From: Strigamia acuminata
Lineage: Eukaryota > Arthropoda > Chilopoda > Geophilomorpha > Linotaeniidae
Reading direction: 5' to 3'
NCBI GenBank assembly: GCA_949358305.1
Contig: OX442318.1
Coordinates: 4,824,501 to 4,884,500, forward strand
Length of the DNA stretch: 60,000 nucleotides
Below, piece by piece: positions 11,946 through 23,876 of the stretch; position 1 is the first letter of the stretch; every line of letters begins with the position of its first letter. The notes under the pieces were generated by a model. That model had not been told where the DNA came from. It made no database searches and saw only the letters and a program-made list of their open reading frames with translations. Both the position numbers and the translations under genes were made by a program.

Positions 11946-12504
11946 AAAACCCTCCAACTCCACCCATAAAACGCGCAATTAAAAACTCTTTCAACCCCAA
12001 ATCCTGCACAAACCCATAAAACAAAAAATCACCATTCCCAGCCCCAACCAACTAACGCACCACCTTAAACCCCCCCGCACTAATAACACATCCACTTTCC
12101 CTCTCCTCGTGCAATAGCCTAATCACAGATGATCAAATGAGCCTCGCGATTGCGGTCGGACATGCAACAAACTCATTACACTCATTTCTACATCCAACTT
12201 AACTTGTAATTGCAAACAAACCCAAATCAGCTCTTTATGACCTCCGCCAAACCCCTCCAACCCCAACAGCCCTCCATTTCCAATCTCATTCCGCGACACA
12301 AAATACCTTATTAAAATCAAACTTCCAATTTCCGCTCGACTCAGATCAAATTAATAAAATTGACCGCCCTCATGCGGCCAAAAGCCAAATTACAAAACAT
12401 AAACAACCGCCTCAATTGATATTTTCACTGCCCATGCTCAGACGTGAGTTTAATGCGTTGTGTGTGAATTGCGCGCTGTTCCATGCCCCGCGGCCATTTT
12501 TAAA
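11946..12504. other. Non-coding stretch leading into a GC-rich patch
   Basis: No gene recognised. CpG and GC content rise sharply from about 12440, in contrast with the AT-rich flanks. Confidence 0.4.
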
Positions 12505-12531
12505 GGGGCAGGGGGGGGCAGGGGGGCAGGG
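12505..12531 (+). other. G-quadruplex-forming G-run cluster
   Basis: Four close runs of three to eight G separated by CA form the pattern G4-CA-G8-CA-G6-CA-G3. This fits intramolecular G-quadruplex potential on the plus strand. It sits in a local GC-rich patch (about 12480-12580). Confidence 0.7.
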
Positions 12532-12829
12532 TTTGGTGGAGGAAAACACGGGTAGACGCCCGCGGACCCCCGGGGGTTGTAAAGAAGCTGAGATGGATGG
12601 GGAGGAGCAGAAGAGATGTGTAAATACAAAGGGAAGGAAATGTGAGTGACAAGAGAGAAAAGAGAAAACGGAATAATGGATCTGGGTAAAGGAGTTTTGA
12701 CAATTTTTTAAAAATTTATTGTGTTGGGGGAATATATTCATTCTGGTGTAAATAATGTGTGCAAATGTCATGCAGTTGGGTATTAATGTTGGTGTTATGC
12801 TGTTTTCCACTGTTCTTGAAAAATATTTT

Positions 12830-12925
12830 ACTGTTTTGCAGTTTTTCTGTGTTATTTTGCTGTTTTTCCATGTTATTTTACTGTTTTTCCATATTATTTT
12901 ACTGTTTTTGCATGTTATTTTTCAG
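12830..12925. repeat. Short 21-bp minisatellite (TTTTTCCATGTTATTTTACTG)n
   Basis: About four units with 21-bp spacing. The overlapping hydrophobic Phe-rich frames in this interval are produced by the repeat and are not genes. Confidence 0.85.
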
Positions 12926-14217
12926 TTTTTCAGTGATAGTGTATTGTTTAGTAACATTTTGTCTTTTTCAGTGAAATATCTGCAGTGTTTTTCAGTTTTC
13001 ATCAATATTTCACAATTATTCAATTTATTTGAAGCACAACTGCGTGTGTAACACTTCCGAAACGATATAATAAAATCCACCACCTCTTGATCATCCCTGG
13101 AGCCTGCGTAATAGTTATTGAAGTTTACGGTTACAGCAACGCTTAAAAAACTTCTTACAGTATAGAAAGTGGACTTCAACATCATTTATTAATTTATCTA
13201 CCAAGTATCAATATACTTGTTGAACCCAATTTACTGCCCAGTGGTGCATCATGATACTTAAGGACTCTGAGCACTGACACAAAATGGGGGCCTCAAATTT
13301 TTAGATATAAATCCAAAGAAAAAAAAAAGAGAAAAATTGTCTGCAAATTTGAGAATAATTCCACAAAGTCCGTAAAGAAAATTTAAATTTGTGTGTATAA
13401 TCTCTTTCTGTTAGGAGCCCACCATTTGCTCGAGGTTCTAGGTGCCCCAGACATCATAGGGCCCGTAGGACGATGCCTCTGAGGGGTATGTCAGAATTAT
13501 CTAGCATTGACTTAGTAAAATGTAATTTCCTAAGTAGTGATCCTGAAATTGCTAAAAGCATTGTGCTTTTTACCTACGGGAATCCACCGATTTAACGTGC
13601 AAAATGATTACATTGTTCCAAAACTTGTTGCATCCTCAAGCCTCGCCGAGCAATCGACGTTGACTGATACCGTCGAGTACAACGAATAAATCCAACTCTC
13701 TACTTCCTCGTAGTCACTCCTGGGGTTAGTTTTACCGATTAAGACTTACAAAAAGCAATCTTAGCCACAAAAATATAAATAAACAACTTCCATGATTCAT
13801 TCTAATCAATTTTACAGTTAAAATACACTCCGTGTTTACCGATAGAGGTTATATAACTCCAACCAGCTGCACCGACTTTTGGATTTACGCCATCCCATAA
13901 ATAAGTGAAAATGGAATAATCTCCCACCCTACTTAAATGTCATACATGAAAAATTGTCCACCTGTTTCCCACTCTTCTAAACAACACCCCTATCCACCAT
14001 AAAAAGGGGCAAAAGAAGCAAAATTTTCCCCGAAACAACCATCCCTGGAATTATTGTCCACAAACTGCAGAATTATGATATCTGGTGTCCCTCAATGACC
14101 GGCTTCAGCATCCCATCAATCAATTAATCTGAGTTAAACTACCTTTGAAAAATCAATATGTTATCAGCACAACATCAATTTTCCAATAGATTCTCTATCT
14201 GATATTTAATTAACTTT
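12926..14217. other. AT-rich non-coding stretch
   Basis: No exon or repeat family could be supported. Confidence 0.4.
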
Positions 14218-14535
14218 TGTACTACATAAAAAAATACATTTTTGCACATAAAAAGTACATTTTGGTACACAAAAAGTACATTTTGGCACCCAAAAAGTGC
14301 ATTTTTGCACCTCAAAAGCCTTTTTTGCACATAAAAAGGCAATTTTTGCACGTAAAAAGTGCATTTTTGCACGTAAAAAGTGCATTTTTGCTCGTAAAAA
14401 GTGCATTTTTGCACGTCAGAAGTGCATTTTTGCACGTCAGAAGTGCATTTTTGCACGTCAGAAGTGCATTTTTGCACCTAGTAAAGTCAACTTTTGCACC
14501 TGAATTATTATTCCACCTAAAAGTACACTTTTGCA
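14218..14535. repeat. 21-bp minisatellite (GTAAAAAGTGCATTTTTGCAC)n
   Basis: About 15 units. The core AAAAAGTGCATTTTT is nearly palindromic and recurs in the independent array at 23106-23440. Because 21 is a multiple of three, several frames on both strands stay open with seven-residue repeats. These are artefacts of the array. Confidence 0.95.
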
Positions 14536-15742
14536 ATTAGGCCAATGTTGTCGTTAGTGTCAGCACCTTGGCAGGCCATTAGAATGGTAGAACAGCAATA
14601 TTTTGTGATAACTCCACACTCGGCTAAACCAGCGTTAGATTTTGATAAATCTCCACAGCGGTTCCCGACTGATGAAAACAACGCTCAGTGTGTTAATGGT
14701 GACATTTGTCACTCTTGTCTGTTGGAGGTCCAACCAAGGACACCATGGTGATGAGTGAATAAATTCCAAAAAAATAACAAAGAAAAAAATATAATAAAAA
14801 AAAATATACCGGTACCAGTAATTCTTAATGTCTTCTACCGGCTAAATCCGGCTCAACTTCGCTGTTCTTCGACAACCACGGATCCTGTCCAAATCGACTT
14901 TTAATTGAATTCCAGCAATATCTCTTGAATTAATACATTACATTAACTCTTGCTGCACAGAATTAAATGGCCAAAGCATTTAATAACTGCAAGAATAATG
15001 AGATTTGAGAAAAAATTGTAATTAAGCCAATCTATTATATTGCCTCTCACCCACAAAACTTCAACTAAAGACTGCACTATTTAGAATTTATTAGGCATTA
15101 AATTAAAACCCAAGTGCATTTCAACACCCCAAACTCTTTTTTTTGGATATAAAATTGTAAATTAGGGGGTGCCACATGTTAAAATGAATTCATCAATCCA
15201 AAAAAAAAGAAAAAAAAGAATAAAATGTGCTCATTCATGCACACTAACTACTGTTTCAGCACTGTAAAGTTAACATTAACAGCACTAATAACTTCCTGCA
15301 GGTTTAAAAAAAAGAAAAAGAAAAAAAAAGACTAGACTGAGTAATTCACATAACAAAATGACTTCCTCACCAAAAAAAAAGAATAATAATAATTAATGTG
15401 CTCATGTAAAACCAAACAAAAACTACCTTCCCTTTATTTACCCCACCCAAGAGGCATGTGGCACATTTCCAACAGAATTTGCAAAAAATAGCACCGGCAA
15501 TAAATTAAAAAGCAATTACCAAAAATAAATAAAGACGAAAAAATATATTAAATTCTAATGCCACTTTGCTTCAAAAACCTGCGTCATTCTGTTGGAAAGC
15601 CTTAATTTGAATTTATTTCGTATAAGGCTCAGCCGAGCCGCTGTTCTGCCGTTTCGAAAACCGTTCGGTATTCGGCGCGCAAGAAATCGATACGCGATAA
15701 ATCACGGCGAATGAAAACAGGTTTCTGTGTGTTTCAGAAATC
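14536..15742. other. Non-coding stretch with A-rich tracts
   Basis: A 68-codon open frame at 14545-14751 has mixed composition but no recognised domain, splice signals or neighbours, so I do not call it a gene. Purine-rich runs occur at 15199-15220, 15306-15330 and 15374-15382. Confidence 0.4.
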
Positions 15743-16018
15743 TCTGAACTTTATAACGAACCGCGATAAAACGAATTTTTTGCTACAACGAATACTTAAA
15801 AATGGCTTGAACATTGGTTTCATTCGGTTGCTAGTCGCTACCGAGCAAAACAATGATATAGCATTTATTCATGATACATGTTACAATAACAATTTGCTGT
15901 TGTGGAAACACAACACCATAGAACACCATGTTAAAAAATTTGGATATAACAAACTTTCGTTGTAACGAACCGATTTTTCGGCTCCCTTGCGATTCATTAC
16001 AACAAGGTTCGACTGCAT
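15743..16018. mobile_element. pogo/Tigger-type MITE
   Basis: The left end (TTTATAACGAACCGCGATAA) and right end (ACAACAAGGTTCGACTGCA) are diverged inverted copies of the CAGTCGAACCTCGTTATAAC terminus. Subterminal motifs ACTTAAAAATGGCT and AACACCATG also match the copy at 31644. It has no transposase. Confidence 0.75.
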
Positions 16019-17280
16019 AAATACTTTAATACTTGTTGTTCTAGTCTAAATTAACCCTGATTATGGGAAAGAAATGCACACGTCTTCCATTACGAACATT
16101 CACACAATGACTATTGTTTTATTTCTAACAGTTCAATTTAGTATACACGCATTTCCATAGTTACGAAACTAATCAATTATAAAACCAATTAACCAACAAT
16201 ACTTAATTTATTCAGACTTCGAAAGATGAATACAAGTTCCCTTTGACCTCTACAATTCAAAAAGCACGCTTATGCCTAAGCGCACCACTGACTTTGGTTT
16301 ATTCGCTGCCATACCCTCCCAAGATGGAAAGCACCCGGTTAAAAAAGACATGAAAAAATCCCCAATCCCTGTCTCCCAGCCTAATTCAAACGTAGCCTAT
16401 TAAGCATTTCACGCTGGAACAAATACGCGGTGAGAATGTCTTCCAATTGCATTCCCTTCGATTCTGTGCAATGCGCGCTTCCCCATTTGAGCATTCATTT
16501 GACATAAATTCCATTTGGTGTCTAATTTTATGCGAGGCACATGTGTGTTCCAAACCCAACCCCCACCCACCCCCCACTCTCCTCGTCCTGATCTATGCTT
16601 CACATCTGCTTCCACAGAGATTCATGAAATTTGTTGTGACAGATCCGAAGAAGCGCTCAGCCCTGCTTTCCACCAAGTGCCAACCAATCCCCTGACGCCC
16701 ATTTCTCAAACTACACTTCATTTAAATAAAATAAAACTCTTTAACACCCCGTTCAATTAACCAGCCCTCGTTCCCCCATTAAAAAAATATCAAAATCACA
16801 TCTTTCACAATTTAGCAAGACCCAAAGGTGCTTTTTCCAACTCACCAACTTCCTTCTTGTATAATATCCCTTTAAATAAGCAAAAAAAGGAATGAGTTTG
16901 GCAAAAAGAAGTGAAGATTCCAATTCCACTGAGGTGCCTGGTATCATCATCAAGTCTTCGTGGAGAGTGTGTCTGTCTATCTTTTTAATGATGTCTCCGT
17001 ACTTTACACTGGCCTGTTATCGCTAATGGTAACAGCTTGTGGATATTCTCCGAAAGAGAGTTGGTTCGTTTGGAAAAGCTGAATCCGCAAGATTAACATG
17101 TGAATAAGCATTTATTCCTCTTTTCCCACACGTTCAAGACTCTAATAAGGCACATCTAGAAATGTTGTTACTGAACTTAGTTGTCGATAACGGTACTTTG
17201 ATTTTTAGAAACCCATATGGTTAAAAAAAATACCGGGTAGCCCAAATAAAACCGGCCCAACAATACAAGGAGATACTAAC
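16019..17280. other. AT-rich non-coding stretch
   Basis: Nothing supportable as a gene. Overlapping short frames on both strands at 16386-16760 cancel one another and show no family signature. Confidence 0.4.
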
Positions 17281-17570
17281 ACTACGTTTACACGCACAGA
17301 ATATTTTGAGTGTTGAATAATTCGAGTGGTGAAAAAATCAAATTGTTGTGTTTACATGCAGAAAATAATTCGTGATCACTTTCGGGTTTCGAAGTGCCGA
17401 AAGCGATGCGCGCATGCGCAATAAAAATAGTTCGAGTTCGCTCGAATTAAACAACCTTCTGCGAGGGATTATTCACTACTCGAATAATCCTTGTTATCCC
17501 TGTTTACATGACAGTTGTGCACACAAAATATTTCAACTCCCTCAAAATATTCCGTGCATGTAAACATAGT
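17281..17570. mobile_element. MITE with about 30-bp inverted termini
   Basis: The left end ACTACGTTTACACGCACAGA plus ATATTTTGAG has an inverted partner at 17541-17570 (CTCAAAATATTCCGTGCATG plus TAAACATAGT). Interior TTCGAG motifs are also mirrored. The 290-bp element has no transposase. The next MITE starts two bases later. Confidence 0.8.
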
Positions 17571-17571
17571 A

Positions 17572-17809
17572 TACCCTATTTTACCGATTAAGAGTCACCC
17601 TCGAATTGTAGCTGTGGCTGAGACACCAAGAAAACCGTATTTTTGCAAAAGTACGCTATTGTGTCCGTATTTAACCTCACAAACGATAAACGTACGCTTC
17701 GTTCGTGACGTTCAGACTTCGTTAGTTACATTAAACAAATGTAACAAAAGAAAAACCAAAATTGTAATTGCTGACAGAAATGGCAGCTCTTAATCGATAA
17801 AATACGGTA
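17572..17809. mobile_element. MITE with TACCGTATTTTACCGATTAA termini
   Basis: The left end TACCCTATTTTACCGATTAA and right end TTAATCGATAAAATACGGTA form inverted termini. The interior shares GAGTCACCCTCGAATTGTAG and the block TAACCTCACRAACGA with the copy at 32208-32554, which is about 110 bp longer internally. Confidence 0.8.
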
Positions 17810-19121
17810 AAGGTGTTGTCAAAGATAAAAACAAATTCTATTTTAAACATAAAATGATCTACTAAAATATCTATCACACTAAAAAATATCCGCAACATCA
17901 TCCGTCGCGTTTAACAATTCTTTATCTTCTTTAAACCAGTCTAAATTCATATTTCAGACATCCATATGAACAATCCAAACTGTTTAAATTACTAAATAAA
18001 AATAAATAAAATAAAAACCAAGCCATCAATTTACAACCCAATGCCAAACAATAACTAGCAATAGATATCAAGAGGCCTTGGTATCCTTAAGACCTCAAAG
18101 TGTGTGACAGTTTAATGGCCTATAGATGTTCACTGCAGTTTGCTGGATATTTATCATGACTTCCTGTGACCACCAACTCAAGTGACTGTGATGTGATGAG
18201 CTTGCAGGCACATTTGGCATTAAATAAAACAGCGCTCAATTCAAACCACATCAAAACTCCACTTTATTTATTAACATTAAAATGTCCTTTTGTCAGAAAA
18301 GAAACAAAAGCCTTCACTTCACTTCGCTAACCTGGTAATAAAAGATCAAACTGAAACTGACACTTCAACAAAAACTTCTATACACATTTAAAGACTTCAT
18401 AAATTTTAAATTAGCTTGCTAAATGTAGCGTAGAAATTTGATAAATTCCCCTCTTTCAAAAACTCAAGAATCCCAGTTGACTTTAAAGAAAACTATTACT
18501 TCTCAAAGCTTGAAATTGATATTAAGTCCATACTGTAATGGACGTATTCTCGAGAGTCCCCAAAATAGAAGCCAAAAAACAAGCACAAGTGCACTTGTAA
18601 TACGAAACGTACAGTACGTCCAACTATATCCGATTTAAACCAATCTAAATGCGCACAGAGGATATTCACTGAGACTGTGGGCACTTAATTCATCAAAATC
18701 ACTTTCGCAAAAAAAAGTGATTTTTCTGCAAAAATCACCATTTTTTCGCAAAAAATCGGCGATTTTTGGGGACCCGGCGCTTAATTCCGTAAATCGCCGA
18801 TGACTGCCTGGCGCTATTTATTTATTTATTTATTTATTTATTTATTAAATTCAAACACTCCAATGGAGTAAATACATTGTGGATAAAAATAAATGGTATT
18901 TTTACTATCAAAACGACATCAAACTTTCCATAATTCTGAATTTTTGTTGTTCAAACCTTGTTTAATATATAAAACATTTAAAAACGTTGTGCAATAATAT
19001 CGTTTGATCGTCTACAGCGATGGAGTTGCAGCTTTAATACATGACAAACTGGAATTGGCCTGCAACTTAGTGTGTTGCAATTCTGTTGCTTTACGTTGTT
19101 TGCCTATTCTCACTTAGCAAC
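17810..19121. other. AT-rich non-coding stretch
   Basis: No gene recognised. Segment 18690-18790 has repeated GCAAAAA/AAAATCGCCGAT motifs, suggesting an unclassified repeat. A TTTA microsatellite follows at about 18812. Confidence 0.4.
18812..18846. repeat. (TTTA)n microsatellite
   Basis: About eight uninterrupted TTTA units. Confidence 0.95.
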
Positions 19122-19431
19122 CCTCACTACAGTTGAGTGGTTAGGATGTTTGCCTCCTGGCCTGAGAGTTGTTGGCTGAAATCCAGCGATATGGCCATTT
19201 GCGAAGGAAAAAATAAACATTTTTCATAGAAAACTATTTCGCAAATGTGTCCATCGTAAAAAAGAAAACTCATTGATGGGTCTCGTACTTTGCATGTTGT
19301 GGCGGGTTTAATTTTGACGACGACACTTAATTTATACGTTAATGGAGATCCACGGCACAGCTAAGAAAGGCTCTTGCCTATTTCCATTAGAACACCGAAA
19401 TTAAGCAGATTAGGCCTACTGTAGTTAGTAC
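19122..19431 (+). mobile_element. tRNA-like and 5S-like segments, possible composite SINE
   Basis: At 19133-19147 GAGTGGTTAGGATG fits a tRNA A box. At 19171-19184 GTTGGCTGAAATCC fits a degraded B box, with spacing as in tRNAs that have a long variable arm. About 170 bp downstream, 19350-19431 resembles 5S rRNA (CCATTAGAACACCGAAATTA, then AGCAG and GTTAGTAC). This is consistent with a composite Pol III-derived SINE or two adjacent Pol III pseudogenes. Neither part would fold as a functional RNA as written. Confidence 0.45.
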
Positions 19432-19682
19432 GAGTTACGAGTTACGAACTTTCAGAGATCCGAACTTCAAATTTCAAAGCAGCACATGTGTACCAGCTGT
19501 TATATTTTTCAAAGACTCAAAATGTATTTAATTTGTAAATTTCTAATAAAAAAAATAAGATTTAAAATGTTTTCTTTAATTAGGATTACAATTTTTCCAC
19601 CTTGTACACCTTTGCTGAACTTACGAACAATTAAACTTGCGAAAGCATAAGCAGAACATATGTATGTAGGGGACTTACTGTA
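19430..19682. mobile_element. Tigger-type MITE, left-truncated
   Basis: It ends in GGGGACTTACTGTA and shares TTTTCTTTAATTAGGATTA and TTTTTCCACCTTGTACACCT with the more complete copy at 29957-30260. The left terminus is replaced by a short GAGTTACGAGTTACGA duplication beside the 5S-like segment. Confidence 0.75.
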
Positions 19683-21736
19683 CTTTGCGATATCTTCATT
19701 TCATTGCCTATCATTTCATCTGTATTCTTTGACAACTAAATGCTTGTTGATTTGATTTTTTTTCATCTTCCGCTTTGTGTGTTCCAGTTAAGCTGCGATG
19801 AGCGCCAACTGCATTAATAATTACATTAGAAGTCCAAGTTGACCGAGGCGACAAAGTGATGGCAGTGCCTTGGATTGTCTATCACAGTGATTCGCGGGGT
19901 CGCGGTGACTAACATGCAGGGGCGCCCTGACTAACCTACAGGGGCAGTATGACCACCAACAGGGGAGCCGTGACAGGTACACAAGATGCCGTGAACCAAA
20001 AAAGTTTGGAAACCAGTGGTCTATCGCAAACCTTGATGTCCCTCTTACTATGTGCTGATTCTTATAAAATCCTAAAAAAAATATGATAACCAATAAGCAT
20101 TTGTGCATCGTCAATTGCATTAATTCTAGTCTTTACCATCAGCCATCAAAGAAATTAGTAATCAAGATATCCACTTGATATTACAGCCGAGATACTTTTT
20201 CTGATGAACCAAACTAAATACAAATTACTTGTGTGTTCACACACCCCTTTCTCATTTCCCATCTTGACATCTCCGATGTTTCCTCAGAACTGATTGCAAT
20301 CCCGGATGATTTATGAACTACTTCCAACAGTACATATATTTCATATATGTCCATTAACAAGTTCCAAAAAGCCCAGCTGATAAATTACCTTTCCAACGTA
20401 AATTGCAACCAATTACAAACAGATGACTATAAAAACTCCATGAATTACAATCAAATTCACATCATCGAACAAAACCAGCTATACTTTGTCCCATGGTCTT
20501 GCTCACATGTTTATTTGACCATACTACATGACAAAAGACAAAAATAAAATATAATTCACTCACATACACTGAAAAAAACAAAAAAAATCCATTTGGACAT
20601 CCGGATAAATCTACAGCATACTTCCACGCAAAGAACGACAAACCCTAAATTAAAACTACGCTTCAGATTCTGCACATGGTACTATGCTGTAAATTACTTT
20701 TACTTTATTTACTTTATTATAGCATTATTAGGACTAATATTAGGCTTAATACTGCTAAATAACAATTGGAATTAGGAAATCATCTGTGCAGTATGAATTT
20801 AGCATCAAGATACCGGGCGCAAACGGTAGAACCGACAAACTTTAATTTTTCCAGACAAATTGAGCTTTCAATTGCTCAACTGGATGTTCAAATAACACCT
20901 GCTTCAACACATGATTCAAAGAGAACAATTTTTCTTGATAATTAAACCTTGCTTCATGGCTTTTAGTCTACTTCATTACTTCTCTACCATGTTTAGATAG
21001 TTTTTTCTTTTTTTTTTAAAAAAAAGGTAGAAAAAGGGTAAATAAATTACAGTCAACCTAATGGAAAATGATCACTCTACCCGTCAGGGTCTGAACAAGC
21101 AAGGAGACCAAAAAGAACAACAGATCGATGAAGCAAAAGATTATTGGCAAAGAAGAGGACTTGCCAACCATCCTTTACCCACAAGCAAAAGAAAGAAAAG
21201 TAGAGAAAAAACATGAAAGAAAATGATCCTGAGCTCAATATAAGCCATGTTTTAAAAGGCTGCTTCTTAATGGAATTCCAGTAATTGTGTTTTCTAACAA
21301 TGGAAAGAAAGAAATCCATCATTGTAGTGATTTATGTGCTGACTAAGGTGGCCACTTTAAAGTAAAAATACATACCGTATACTGTACATATGTGTATATC
21401 TAGTTTGTGTTTGGCCCCACACCAAATATTTAGAACTTGGAATTCTGGCCGAATGTCAACTGCATTAAACTCAATGGTCCATTAATCAGTGACTTTCAAT
21501 ATTGCGCTTACAAGGCTTAGGCTGTATTTTTGGTCCGCAGCCAAGTAACTAATATGCGGCAAAATTATTGCCCAATATCAAAAATAATAAAACAATTAAT
21601 GAAATGTTTCAAGTGCAAATCTGGATTCCAGTTTTCATGACAATTGAAAAATAAATAAAATCATTCTCTATCACAGTAGCTGCATTCAAAAACTCTAAAA
21701 CGTATGCAAAACTCGTTTCGTGTTTGTACGTGACGT
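19683..21736. other. AT-rich non-coding stretch
   Basis: No supported gene. Frames at 19821-20120 (minus) and 21077-21322 (minus) lack recognisable sequence. Confidence 0.4.
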
Positions 21737-21778
21737 CATTCCCACTGAATAACATGGGAATGTTATTCAATGGGAATG
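21737..21778. repeat. Near-perfect 42-bp hairpin
   Basis: CATTCCCACTGAATAACAT is followed by its inverted copy ATGTTATTCAATGGGAATG around a four-base spacer (21756-21759, GGGA). A TGACGTCA (CRE-like) site overlaps the left edge. It may be a tiny relic of an inverted-repeat element. Confidence 0.75.
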
Positions 21779-22398
21779 ACTTCTCTTTTTTTTAAAACTG
21801 GCCGATTTTTGGTGGGGCGCAATAGCAACGTGCTTCCATATTTCTGACACTCAAATGTGCAGACATTAAGGTAGGTTCACACTAGACGCAATGCAAGAAA
21901 ACTGACTCAACGCAAGCTGCTTGCGTCCAAAAATTCTTGACGTAGACGTCAACTCCTGCCTCAACTCCAAGTTGAAGTAAGCGACGCAACGCAAGGAAAA
22001 GTCTTGCGGCCAACCAATCACGATCCACTTCAACTCTCGTCGATTCACGTCTGGGTGGCGAGACTTTGCAAATAGGCCGCCATTTTCGGATTCTGGAACT
22101 AGTTCTAGAACTACATCCAATTCCAGGTTTCATTGAATCCATCTGATTCACCATACGCAACATCAATTGATTCAGCCGGAAGTGAAACCCAGATCCCCGT
22201 TGCTCTACTAATTGTTACCCGGGACTCCAACAGAATCACGAACCGAAACACTTTTGTTCAACTAAACCGACATGTTCAAAGACCATAACCACTTAACTTC
22301 ACATTGGACATTGTGTTCTTAATACTATAAAGAATATTCGTTTTTAGCAACATACTAGTAGACTGAACCGAGTATTCTCATCAATGTATCTCAATGCA
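21779..22398. other. Non-coding stretch with a possible repeat end
   Basis: AGGTTCACACTAGACGCAAT near 21873 followed by further ACGCAAG motifs looks like a repeat terminus, but no inverted partner was found. Confidence 0.35.
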
Positions 22399-22455
22399 TC
22401 TCTCAACCAATCACAGCGCATCATGAAAATAATACGTTCATGTCGGATATGAACT
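22399..22455. mobile_element. Lone MITE end (family of 5581-5855)
   Basis: TCTCAACCAATCACAGCGCA and the following 35 bases match the right arm of the element at 5581-5855 almost base for base, including AATGCATC just before it. The left half is absent. Confidence 0.8.
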
Positions 22456-23105
22456 TAGTAAATTATTTCTACATTAAATAATGCATTTCATAATACAATT
22501 GAAAAAACACATTTAAAGTGCGGGGCTGGCAGGTCAGTACCATAGTAAGCAAGACAGATGCGACAAAGTTTCTTTGTTCTTTCACTTGCCAGACTCAAAT
22601 AGAGAAATAAAACAAACGCAGTTCAGTGTTCACACCTGCATTGCAATGGGCCCAAAACATGAAATTAAAGAGATTAAGGTCACTGAGACCTGCTCTTTCA
22701 TTCCATTCACACCACATTGCTGGACAAGCCAATCACTAGCACTTTCTATTGCCACCCAACACACGATCATGTTTATCTATAAATAAATAGCCAATCTTTG
22801 TTTCCTGCTATTTCTCATTCGCCCGGTGATCTCCAACGCGCACACCAAATTTATTAATTTTTCAGGAATTAGCATGCGCGTTGTGGTAAGAATCCCCAGT
22901 CAAATTTAGCTCGTTTTGATACATTCTTAGTCAAGCTGATGTTGCAAAACTGTCTTCGGCCCCTGGCACTTATGGCTTGGGGGACCTATTTAAGATCAAA
23001 ATGCTGTCCCTACAGCTATGGTGGAACAAGTGTGTTGCAATTGCAACCGAGGCAGCTGCCTTGGGCATAAAGTTAAAGAGAGCTAAAGCTGGCGGGAGTG
23101 CCGAA
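22456..23105. other. Non-coding stretch
   Basis: No gene or recognised repeat. Confidence 0.4.
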
Positions 23106-23428
23106 GTACATAAAAAAGTGCCTTTTTCTGCCTAAAAAGTGCATTTTTGTCCATAAAAAGTGCATTTTTCTGCCTAAAAAGTGCATTTTTCTGCCTAAAA
23201 AGTGCATTTTTCTGCCTAAAAAGTGCATTTTTCTGCCTAAAAAGTGCATTTTTCTGCCTAAAAAGTGCATTTTTCTGCCTAAAAAGTGCATTTTTCTGAC
23301 TAAAAAGTGCATTTTTCTGTCTAAAAAGTGCATTTTTCTGCCTAAAAAGTGCATTTTTCTACATAAAAAGAGCATTTTTCTGCCTAAAAAGTGCATTTTT
23401 CTGTCTAAAAAGTGCATTTTTGTGCCTA
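23106..23428. repeat. 21-bp minisatellite (CTGCCTAAAAAGTGCATTTTT)n
   Basis: About 15 highly uniform units with the AAAAAGTGCATTTTT core. Open frames on both strands with period-7 peptides (KKCIFLP, RKMHFLG) arise only because the unit is 21 bp. The array abuts an inverted-repeat element. Confidence 0.95.
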
Positions 23429-23876
23429 AAGGTGGAAACACAAGAAAGCGGATAAAATTCCAAAGCTTGCTAGTACAAGTTTAAAGAGGGAATCATTTAC
23501 AAGCTCACTTGACCCGCTATTGGCTTACCAGCTTAACTGGCAAACTCAAGCTAGCTAAACTCTATTCCAAAAAGTATTTGAAATACTCCCATTGGAGATT
23601 TTGTCTCTAGTTCAGTTGTGTATTGAAAATGATGCTGTTTTCAGATTCCATTAGACTTGTGCTGTTTTGTCGCAATGCATTTATACTGGTGTTATGAATC
23701 TCCCAACCAATGGGAGTATTTCAAATACTTTTTGGAATAGAGTTTAGGTGGCTAGCTACTAAAAAAAATGGCAGCCAGAAATTCCCGCCAAAATCTCAAG
23801 CGGGCGACTCTTTAGCCGCTTTTTTCAAGTAAAAGCAAGCTTTGAAATTTTACCCACTCCCTTGTGTTTCCACCTT
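23429..23876. mobile_element. MITE with GGTGGAAACACAAG termini, enclosing another
   Basis: The left end AAGGTGGAAACACAAGAAAG plus CGGATAAAATTCCAAAGCTTGC is mirrored at 23835-23876. Related termini bound segments in intron 2 of two elongase genes (47218 to about 47831 and 53434 to about 54159). No transposase. A second hairpin element lies inside it. Confidence 0.75.
23557..23745. mobile_element. Hairpin MITE with 39-bp perfect inverted arms
   Basis: The arm AAACTCTATTCCAAAAAGTA plus TTTGAAATACTCCCATTGG at 23557-23595 is repeated inverted without mismatch at 23707-23745. Flanking bases (CTAGCT before, AGGTGGCTAGCT after) extend the symmetry. The perfect arms imply recent origin or conversion between arms. 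Confidence 0.85.

Noticed and set aside
19122-19190. Functional tRNA gene
   Set aside because: The B box is degraded and I could not build a proper acceptor stem or anticodon arm; it fits a SINE head better.
23073-23484. ORFs of 122 and 128 codons with period-7 peptides
   Set aside because: Produced by the 21-bp minisatellite, open on both strands. The same reasoning applies to frames at 14175-14540 and 51524-51964, except that the last includes ELOVL exon 6.
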